This document shows positions 19,867 through 27,184 of a stretch of 27,184 bases of DNA, piece by piece; the first letter of the stretch is position 1; each line of letters opens with the position of its first letter. The notes below the pieces were generated by a model, which worked only from the letters and a program-made list of their open reading frames with translations, did no database searches and had not been told where the DNA came from. The stretch comes from Priapulus caudatus (taxonomy: Eukaryota; Priapulida; Priapulimorpha; Priapulimorphida; Priapulidae), in the NCBI RefSeq assembly GCF_000485595.1, contig NW_014578686.1, positions 19,131 through 46,314 of the forward strand. The letters are read 5' to 3'. The position numbers and the translations under genes are program-made.

Positions 19867-20040
19867 ATAATAGGAAATAGGTGCAGAAACCCATTTCCAT
19901 TTGCAACGTGCAAATGGGAAAACAAACTACAACAGATCAGAAACCCCCATTTCGCTATTTCATTTTATTTAAGGAATAGGAAATTAGGTCAGAAAACACC
20001 ATTTCTATTTGCAACGTCAAATGGAAAACAAACTAACGGT
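19867..20040 (+). repeat. Two tandem units of a ~105 bp foldback repeat
   Basis: Each unit contains ataggaaat, tttgcaacg and gaaaacaaact in order (units near 19869 and 19974). The centre of each is an inverted repeat, tttccatttgca with tgcaaatggg in the first unit and tttctatttg with tcaaatggaaa in the second, so each unit can form a short hairpin. Confidence 0.75.
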
Positions 20041-20277
20041 ATGTACGTGATTGGTTCGTAGCATAGCCGGTTGCCAGAATGGCGTGCAAAGCGCGGTTCG
20101 AGGCACAAGTACTGGAAACAAGGTAAAATATATTTGTTTAATTACTTCGCTCATAATAGTTTATTATACGATTTCTTGTTTAGGCTATTGTGTTATACAT
20201 ATTGTTTTATGTTCCATCGAAATTATCGGCTAAAGTAAATTGAACTCCGGACTAGCTCTAGTTACTATATATGGCGG

Positions 20278-20425
20278 TAGATTGTCCAGGGGGAATTTCT
20301 CCTGGTGTAATTGTCTGGGTCCTAAATTGTCCGGGTTTAATTATCTCAGTGGTGGTGCAATTGTCCGGGTCTAATGTTATCCGGGTCTAATTGGATTGGG
20401 TCCTAATTGTCCGAGGTAACCGATA
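20278..20425 (+). repeat. Minisatellite with core aattgtccgggt
   Basis: About seven degenerate units of 16-20 bases. The core aattgtccgggt varies as aattgtctgggt, aatgttatccgggt and aattggattgggt. A single aaattgtccgggtc core also lies far away at 18370, which hints at a dispersed family. Confidence 0.8.
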
Positions 20426-21148
20426 CCGTTATTTAGAAATCAAAGCAGCAAAAATGCAAAAACGTATATAAAATAAAAAGTAACATACAAACCAGCTTAA
20501 TCGTTTTATAATTTAATTAGAGAAGAAATCAAGCAATATAATTCGAGCTACGGTGACGTTTTTAATTCCTAAGAACGTTTACTGCATCGACACCTTAAAA
20601 ATAATTACAGAAATATGATTACTAACGCTTTCGTATAGAAAGTCGTCATGTGTTATCAGACGGGTGAAATATGCAGCGCCGACGTCAGTATCTGAGTAGG
20701 GCGCTGTCACCTACCCCTGTTGCGGCTATGCTGTGGTGTTCTCTATGTTATAACCGGTGCAGCCATGGTGCGGCGCAACTAGCTAGAACACCCGTCATGC
20801 TTCTAACAATCTTCGTCTCAGAAGACCAACCTCTCACGCCTTCTCCCTTTAATTGGAGTTGATATCTTGCCGCGTTTGTACCTCTTGTCGGCGCCATAAA
20901 TAATTAACGCGACGCAGAAAACGTGATATGTTTACCCGCGCTCATGATCTTAGATCCCGTAGTAAGAGCACAATTCCACAAGTGACTGCTCATTGTGCGC
21001 ATATTACAAATTTGACGCCTGTTTTTGATGATTTCCTTGATAGTATGGATGAAGCTCGTTAGATATCCGTCCGGGGAGAGACAGAGATGACTGTGAAATG
21101 TCAGCAACAAGCGGGCCTACACTGTGCTGCGATCGATTCAGGCACTTC
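20426..21148. other. No gene recognised
   Basis: Short frames at 20671-20862 (plus) and 21110-20904 (minus) show no recognisable domain. No paired repeats were noticed. Confidence 0.4.
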
Positions 21149-21190
<42 letters not shown>

Positions 21191-21201
21191 ATATATATAT
21201 G
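21149..21201. repeat. TA microsatellite
   Basis: About 50 bases of TA repeats with two phase breaks (ataata and tatta); fully self-complementary. Confidence 0.95.
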
Positions 21202-21774
21202 ATAAATATAATATGATGGCGCCCGCAGTATTCTGTCGGTGGAGGATACAACATCTGGAACAGAAATTTTTATCCGTCACAGATGATGTCAACAGTACTA
21301 TGTTCATTGCGACATTTATCGTCGGTGATTCATTCTCATTAAAACAACTTAACTCAAATAATTAAAGTAATCATTGCCGTTAACGCGTATATAAATTATT
21401 TAAGATAGTGAGTCTGGTAAATATATACAAGATCCGTTTAATAAAAAAGCGTGATTGCGCGAAACACTAGCAAGGGAATCAGTCGATGTTTAATGACATA
21501 ATGAATGTCATTGTATCGGTCTATGCGGAACGATTCAAACACTATAATACAAGAGAGATGTGTGAGAAGATAGATCTGACAACACTCTCGCAGTCGGTAA
21601 ACTCTCACTACTGACGCATATTCTATTGGATACCATTTTCTAGAGCCCTTCTGCCATTATTTACGAAGCATATTCCTACAAATTTCCAAACAATATTTTG
21701 CATAGATTTAGAAAATGATCTAGAATGAGCAGTACACAAAACAGGCTCACAACAAGAACCATACTTGCAGTCAA
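21202..21774. other. No gene recognised
   Basis: AT-rich sequence between the TA and CA arrays, without recognisable coding or repeat structure. Confidence 0.4.
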
Positions 21775-22169
21775 GCGTGCACGCACGCACGCACGCACGC
21801 ACAGCGACACGCACGCCAGTCGCACGTATAATCGCACACGCGCACGCGCGCACAGCGCCAACACACACGCACGCACGATACGCACACACACTCACGCACT
21901 ATACACACACACACACAACACACACACATCAACACACACCACACACACACACACGTACACAGCACACACACACACCACACACGCACGCACATAAACACAC
22001 ACACACCACCACGCACACCACACACACACACACACACACACACCGCGCACGCACGACACTCAACACACACACGCGGCACACACACACACACACACCACAC
22101 ACACACAGGCACATACATACACACACACACTCACGCACTCACAGCACACACTCATACCCACACACACAC

Positions 22170-22207
<38 letters not shown>

Positions 22208-22600
22208 CACATGCGCGAGCGCGTACACACACACACATCACACACATGCTCGCGCGCGTACACACACACACACGCACGCGCAAACACACAACGCACATAC
22301 CCACACACACGCACATACACACCCATCACACACGCACATACACACACATCACACACACACACACACACACACATATAATCACACACACTGAGGCATTCAC
22401 ACACACACACACACACACACACTACACCACACACACACACACACACACACTCTCTCTCTACGTACACCACATACACACACACACGCGCGCGCGCACACAC
22501 CACACACACACTTCGACACACACGCAACGCACACACCACACACACCACGCACGACATGCACGCACGCACGGCACGCACGCGACACGCACGCACACACAGC
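21775..22600. repeat. Long CA/CACG compound microsatellite (~830 bp)
   Basis: The longest simple repeat of the window. It is mostly CA on the plus strand, with interspersed gcac, acgc and cgcg words and a tctctctc interruption near 22450. Open frames up to 208 codons of Thr/His (plus) or Cys/Val (minus) are repeat translations. The alternating purine-pyrimidine sequence is prone to Z-DNA and to slippage. Confidence 0.97.
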
Positions 22601-22603
22601 ACA

Positions 22604-22790
22604 CGATATATATATATATATATATATATGTCTGTGTGCAGAGAGAGGGAGAATATTTATTTATTTATTTAATCTATATTTGTCCTTTATTTTTAATGAA
22701 GGAAGCGGCGCGGTACGTTGCTCGAATTCTACATCGTTTATTACAATTGTGTTGTATCAAAGCATATATAGCAGCTTAGTTTAACAGATA
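22604..22790 (+). repeat. Block D, copy 1 (TA/TTTA and unique tail)
   Basis: A TA run (22605-22629), gagagaggg, an attt/ttta tetranucleotide run, then tttatttttaatgaa, cgaattctacatcg, attacaattgtg and gcatatatagc. These elements recur in the same order at 23208-23510, and both copies are preceded by CAC-rich sequence. Confidence 0.8.
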
Positions 22791-23109
22791 TAAAACTCAT
22801 GGAGTTGTGGCGGCGAAACATGCCTCGGAGCGCGAAAGTAAAAATATCCATCAGTGAAAAGATTCGAATCTTACATCGTACACCCCACCTCTCATCTCCG
22901 CATGTTTGGAAGCTAGTACAGTCAGACAGCCGAGTTAGCAGCAGACGAGGTTTTATTGATTAGAAAGTTTTCACATTCACACCTGCAAAAAACTGGTTTG
23001 GTGTCACGTGATCATATGCGCATGCGTGGTGTGACATTAGTCTGGGAGGCTGAAGGTCGATGGCTAAAAGCCATCTCTCTTTGCGTGGATAAGGTAAATG
23101 TGTGTAGAC
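22791..23109. other. Spacer between block D copies
   Basis: No gene is recognised. A short frame at 22956-23216 runs into the next CAC array and has no known domain. Confidence 0.4.
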
Positions 23110-23200
23110 ACAGCACACGCGCACACGCACACGCTACACGCCACGCACACACGTCACCGCAACACAGACCCGCCACACGCACGCCGACGACCCCCCCCCA
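23110..23200. repeat. CAC-rich array preceding block D copy 2
   Basis: acacgcgcacacgc-type words over about 90 bases, then a C run (cccccccc) and the TA run. The arrangement mirrors the end of the long CA array before block D copy 1. Confidence 0.85.
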
Positions 23201-23207
23201 CCACCAC

Positions 23208-23226
23208 TATATATAATAATATATAT

Positions 23227-23261
<35 letters not shown>

Positions 23262-23510
23262 TTTATTTATTTATTTATTTATACATACATACATATCTCG
23301 AGAGAGAGGCGATATTTCTTTATTTATCGATTCTATATTTATTATTTATTTTTAATGAAAAAGCTGTTGGTGTTGTGGCAAGAGCTGTTGGTAATGACTA
23401 GCAATCAGAAGGTGAGGGGAGTGGAGGGTAAATGTTCGAATCTTACCATCGTTGATTACATTTGTGTCATCGAGCATATATAGCCAGCTTTAGTCGAATT
23501 GACATAAATA
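23208..23510 (+). repeat. Block D, copy 2
   Basis: TA run, TTTA run, tacatacatacata, cgagagagaggcg, tttatttttaatgaa, ttcgaatcttaccatcg, attacatttgtg and gcatatatagc match block D copy 1 in order. About 60 extra bases lie between the ttaatgaa and ttcgaatc words (about 23360-23430). Confidence 0.8.
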
Positions 23511-23636
23511 CAGAAACGCAAGGTTATTATAGTGATTTAAAAACCAGATAAATTATAGCTTTAATCAAAATCAGAAAACAAAGAATATTGGTTATATAAC
23601 ATTTCGATAAAGAGAGATGCCGACACGAGAAAACAC

Positions 23637-24175
23637 ATGAAGTAGGCCTATATGTAATATATAAATACTACAATAATACTGAGATTTTAACCATATGAAC
23701 TTAAGAAGTACGGGGAATTCACATATAACAACAATAAGGTAATTTAACAGGGTAAACCCAAAAAGTACATGTAATTTAAATAATACAATAATAAGGATTT
23801 TCGACCGGCTAAACCCAAGAAGTACAGGTAATTTAAATATTACAATAAACAGTTAATGTAACTGGGTGAACCTAAGAACTACATGTAATTGAAATACTAG
23901 GCTTACAGTTATAAGATAATATAACCAAAAATACTAAAGAAGTACTGGAAGTTTGAATATACAACAACAATGAGAGATTTTACCCGGGTAAACCCAAGAA
24001 GTTTATGTAATTCAAATGCTACAATAATAACGTATTTTAGCTGGGTAATTATAAAAAAGTTTATGTAATTTAAATGCTACAATAATAACGTGATTGAACT
24101 TGGCAAACCCTAGAAGTCCATGTAGTTTAATTGGACCGGATAGTCTCAAGAATTTAAATAAAAACTGTAACCGAG
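23637..24175 (+). repeat. Minisatellite of ~59 bp period, about eight units
   Basis: Degenerate tandem units start near 23637, 23697, 23757, 23817, 23873, 23936, 23996, 24053 and 24111 (the last is truncated). The core is aagaagtacatgtaattta, then ctacaataata, a ttta/gatttt stretch and a gggtaaaccc-like end. Unit-to-unit divergence is high, so the array is old. It is non-coding. Confidence 0.85.
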
Positions 24176-24204
24176 TTATCTGTTCGTAACCCAGATGAGA
24201 CGGG

Positions 24205-24390
24205 ATACTAGAGAAGCGTTGCCGAAAAGAGGTGTTGATCCGATGCGCTGCGCGCAGATCTTGCGCGCAGTTCCGCAGCAAGGCCAGCGCGGCCGCGGAA
24301 CGTCCTATCACAGTATGCAGCGCTGGCAGCTATGGATGCCGTGCGCCGACATGCATAGGTCGGCGGCACGAATCCATAGCTGCCAGCGAG
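24205..24390 (-). repeat. Hairpin repeat H, copy 3 (inverted)
   Basis: The reverse complement matches copies 1 and 2, including ttgctgcggaactgcgcgc and the end ctctagtatcc shared with copy 1. Its hairpin is the longest of the three: a perfect 17 bp outer stem, cgctggcagctatggat (24321-24337) with its complement at 24372-24388, extended inward to about 30 bp with a few mismatches around an 8-base loop. Confidence 0.8.
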
Positions 24391-25621
24391 CAGTCAATAA
24401 TTTTAGGGGGAATAAAATGAAACAGCTCAGCTGCATTGAGCTGCTGTTCTTTGCAAGTTCAAATGAAAATATCAATAAAAGTGTCAACACCTTCTACATT
24501 CTACACTGTGTTGTATTATGCGTCAGCGCCTTCATGGCAACGAGTGGAGCTGCAGCGGATACATAAGCTGGTTTTATAATAATACATGCAGAAATAATAC
24601 GCCTCTATTCATGTAAAATAGAAATTTCAGCCTATATAGAAACAATGACGATGTAATAATCACAATATTGTCAATAGGTGAATAGCTCCTGATATGATGC
24701 TGTGAATTGTGCGTGTTAGATGACATACTTATCTTACGCCATGACTTGTGCCAGGCTAAAAAATAATTTTGTGAGGAACGGATTTTGTTGACTTCTCAAT
24801 ATTTTTCCTAATGAAACTTTAAAAGACACTGACGGCACTCACTCAGCGACGCACACACACACTACAAACACATACATGCACCTATATAAATGTCTGTGCG
24901 GCCTGCGTGCGTACGTACATGCTTCGGTGTGTCACTGCGTGCGTTCATACATGTATACGCACCGTGTGTGCGTATTTGTGTGCTTCGTAGTACTACAGCT
25001 AGCTATGTGCTTGCGGGGCATGGCTGCCTGTATAAAGTAGGTACGGGCGTGGATACGTGCATTCCGTCTACGTAATGCTAAGCGAAGGGGTAGAGAAGTT
25101 TTTGCTGCACGCTGGCATCCAACTTAATACATGCAAAAATTGCCGTATCGCTTCTGGCCCGCTTTGCGTTGAAAGAAGAAAAACACGAGCTGAATTCAAT
25201 ATAATTATTCTCAGTGTAAACGCACAGGCCGGTGTATATTGTTCGCTGTACGTACGGCTGTGGTACTTTTCCATATAGAAAAAGCATTGCATACAGGCGA
25301 CGATTCAAGGCACCAGACGGATAGATTTTAGGAGGCGTCGTCTCAGCGGGCCATATACAGATATGATGAAATAATGATGCTCAAATCCAACATATAGACA
25401 TATAAATTGGCGAGAGTCATCCGCCTGCACAAAAAATGAATCATAATTTCACAATTTAATAAATTGTCATATTGATCATGCGTGTAGCATATATTTGCTA
25501 GAATTTAGAGTATGTACAATGTTTATGTTCGAGTACAATGAAAGAAGTGTGTTAGCCATGCTTTTTCATTGGCGTTTCATCCTGGCAGAATTTCCAGCTG
25601 TATAATACGCACCATCCATTC
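24391..25621. other. No gene recognised; degenerate TG/GC tract inside
   Basis: About 1.2 kb with only short frames and no domain. From 24890 to 24985 the plus strand is rich in gtgcgt, tgtg and cgtac words. It is the one TG-strand simple tract in the window, and it is much eroded. Confidence 0.4.
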
Positions 25622-25707
25622 CACCATTTCGATCACTCAGTACCCCAACGGTCGTGATCGAATGCCATTTTGCCATCACTCGTACACCGACGGTCGGGTA
25701 TATAATA
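25622..25707 (+). repeat. Tandem duplication, two units of 43 bp
   Basis: The unit ccattt...atcactc...gtac...acggtcg occurs near 25624-25657 and 25667-25700. A TATA-like ggtatataatac follows directly. Confidence 0.65.
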
Positions 25708-26141
25708 CTTTGTATAAATATATCATTCGAACTATTAATTATTTGTGCTAACAAATGTTAACAAATCTCTATCGTTAAACGGCAATGGCAACGTCAAGAA
25801 CAACATTATGTAACAAACTAGACGATGACTAGGCCATTCCAGATGTGTGCTCAACCGATGGAAACTAATCTTTCGTGCTTTTCACCTCCTCAGCATGGAA
25901 CAACCTTACACTTGTATGCACAACAACAGCGTGGCATGATATATCGATGGATGCAAGATCGATGGTTATGTATGAATGTGAAACTATATATGCTCTATGC
26001 TCTATGCAGAGGGCTATGCCTATATGCACTCTGCTCTCTATATATACAGCTCGAACTATTACGTCATCCATCGGAAACCATCAGACCATCGGGGGTACTA
26101 AGATGGATACGATAAGTTGAAGAGCACGTCACGATTTCAGG
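25708..26141. other. No gene recognised
   Basis: Overlapping short frames on both strands at 25825-26120 have no recognisable domain. Confidence 0.4.
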
Positions 26142-26237
26142 TAGACTGGTACGGACCTTCATCCGCCAAGTATCTCTTCGCTACACTCAACTTATAGTTA
26201 GTGCAGCGTGTGGAACTCTCCACCGCGCAGCAGTCTA
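26142..26237. mobile_element. Foldback MITE-like element M, copy 3
   Basis: It starts tagactggtac and ends agtcta. The body shares tatctct, gcagcgtgtggaactc and surrounding order with copy 1 (gtagcgtgcggaactg). Internal arms are more eroded than in copy 1. Confidence 0.7.
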
Positions 26238-26670
26238 AGCTCAACGGCCGACCCTTGTGTGAAAAAATACCTTGAAAATGCCTCGTGCAGGGCCTCGTCG
26301 TGCCATCTATGGGACAACATATGTACGGAGAATATAGTTCACTGCGTGAAACGGAAAAATGCAAACTCGCTTTTCCAGAGGAAAACGAAACGCGCCAACC
26401 AGCAAAACGGCAATTACTAGCATTTATATTTAAATCTTAAGATATCCGGCTGCAGATCGTCGAGCTGTGTCACGCGAAATCACACAAAGGCTGACGAAAT
26501 TCAAGCGTTCGCGAACCTTGCCCAGTAATGGAAATGGCTGTCAGAATCAGGAAACACCGACCGGCGCTCTTCGTGACCTCATTGTTGCGCCGCAACGTGC
26601 CAACTTTTTGCAAACGTTCAGATGCGAGGCTCGTACAGGAGTTGGCGAAAGCAGTGTGCTGCCTCGCCCG
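26238..26670. other. No gene recognised
   Basis: Mixed-composition sequence between two foldback elements. Frames of about 70-115 codons show no known domain, and one of them runs into the next foldback. Confidence 0.4.
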
Positions 26671-26770
26671 CCTATAGCCCATAGACTGGCACTCGCTCCC
26701 ACCTCCCGGCTTAGCTTAGTCACTCGATGGCTAATCGAGGTGGAAGCGAGTTCCAGTATATATTATAGCC
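26671..26770. mobile_element. Foldback element M', related ends
   Basis: A 100-base foldback: the left arm contains cctatagcccatagactgg and then cactcgctcccacctc; the right arm has gaggtggaagcgag, ccagtata and tatagcc. The arm pair is ~34 bp with few mismatches. The outer ctata...tagactgg pattern is shared with M copy 1, but the interior differs. Confidence 0.75.
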
Positions 26771-26946
26771 TTTGCACCTTGCAACCTTCTCGAAAGAGAG
26801 TAGGCCTATACTAGAAACATTAAGAATTTGGTAGTAAATAGATTTCGTATTTAGTTAGCATTATATTTTATTGAACCGCTTCAAGAGCCTGTGTCTAGTA
26901 ATAGTATAGGGGTATTCTAACCCTATCAAAGAGCGTTTCTTGGAGC

Positions 26947-27070
26947 TAGTAGTAGTAGTAGTACTATACTATATATAGTATTAGTACACTAGTAGCTTTA
27001 AGGCCCGTCTTCACACACGCGGCGCGGCACGGAACGTCACGAAAACGGCGGTCGTTCACGGGCCCTACCG
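26947..27070 (+). repeat. AGT/TAGTA tract plus repeat end E, copy 2
   Basis: tagtagtagtagtac tract, then ggcccgtcttcacacac and a GC-rich cggcacgg stretch. A short inverted ggcccgt/acgggcc pair brackets 27002-27063. Compare 16138-16260. Confidence 0.6.
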
Positions 27071-27150
27071 TCAATGTTCAAATCTATTATATCTCATGGC
27101 GCAGTCCTCACTGACTTACGTCAACGGCGCCAGCCGGGTTTCACGGCGAC

Positions 27151-27180
27151 GGCGAAAGTCAAATGAGTTTGACTTTTGCC
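27151..27180. repeat. Strong hairpin at the window edge
   Basis: ggcgaaagtcaaa (27151-27163) and tttgacttttgcc (27168-27180) pair over 13 positions with one G-T type mismatch and a 4-base loop, tgag. The window ends four bases later, so the full element cannot be seen. Confidence 0.7.
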
Positions 27181-27184
27181 GGCT

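Noticed and set aside
21765-22391. 208-codon open frame of Thr and His
   Set aside because: It is the translation of a CA/CAC microsatellite; open frames of similar length exist on the other strand for the same reason.
23425-23450. tRNA B-box-like gttcgaatcttacc in block D, suggesting a tRNA-derived SINE
   Set aside because: The flanking bases do not form a T-arm stem, no A box is found at the right distance, and the other copy of the block does not keep the motif.
24195-24566. 123-codon open frame
   Set aside because: It runs through the inverted hairpin repeat copy 3; the other copies do not keep the frame.

Overview
The window looks like nuclear DNA of a metazoan, probably a marine invertebrate, and it is dominated by repeats. 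The evidence is a decayed Ty3/gypsy retrotransposon, long CA-type arrays, TA and TTTA microsatellites, minisatellites, foldback MITE-like elements, frequent short palindromes, and no intact long reading frame. I see no bacterial operons, CRISPR array or rRNA, and no tRNA I can defend. The species cannot be named from this sequence alone.

Layout, left to right. From 61 to 1858 and again from 3450 to 5206 there are two copies of a 1.76-1.80 kb non-coding repeat in the same orientation. They flank a CAC-rich array and an ~0.8 kb block, here called block C. At 5457-5826 lies a frameshifted fragment of a cysteine-rich domain like the P2X7 C-terminal (P2RX7_C) domain. From 5788 to 10485 there is a minus-strand Ty3/gypsy element with two ~194 bp LTRs. 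It has recognisable gag capsid and zinc-knuckle segments, protease, reverse transcriptase, RNase H and integrase, broken by at least five frameshifts and four premature stops. A GC-rich hairpin repeat sits inside its gag/leader region and recurs at 14.9 kb and 24.3 kb.

From 10.5 to 14.3 kb the block C / CAC-array unit recurs as one full copy and two partial copies, together with an extreme G-then-C tract that forms a ~200-base foldback. From 14.3 to 14.9 kb there is a C-rich, G-poor segment. From 15.4 to 16.2 kb there are two head-to-head foldback elements and interrupted ACT/AGT repeats. From 16.3 to 19.1 kb the sequence is mostly single-copy-looking and AT-rich. It contains a promoter-like stretch followed by a striking cluster of 17 TTACG/CGTAA pentamers.

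From 19.8 to 24.2 kb there are minisatellites, the longest CA array (~830 bp), a duplicated CA/TA/TTTA block and a ~59 bp-period minisatellite of about eight copies. From 24.3 kb to the end there are a third hairpin-repeat copy, two more foldback elements, another ACT/AGT-associated repeat end and a strong terminal hairpin.

No host gene could be shown to be intact. The only protein-coding signals I trust are the gypsy remnants and the P2X7-like fragment. The mosaic of duplicated blocks joined by CA arrays, all reading CA on the same strand, suggests segmental duplication and array-mediated exchange, for example in a subtelomeric or heterochromatic region. That last statement is inference.
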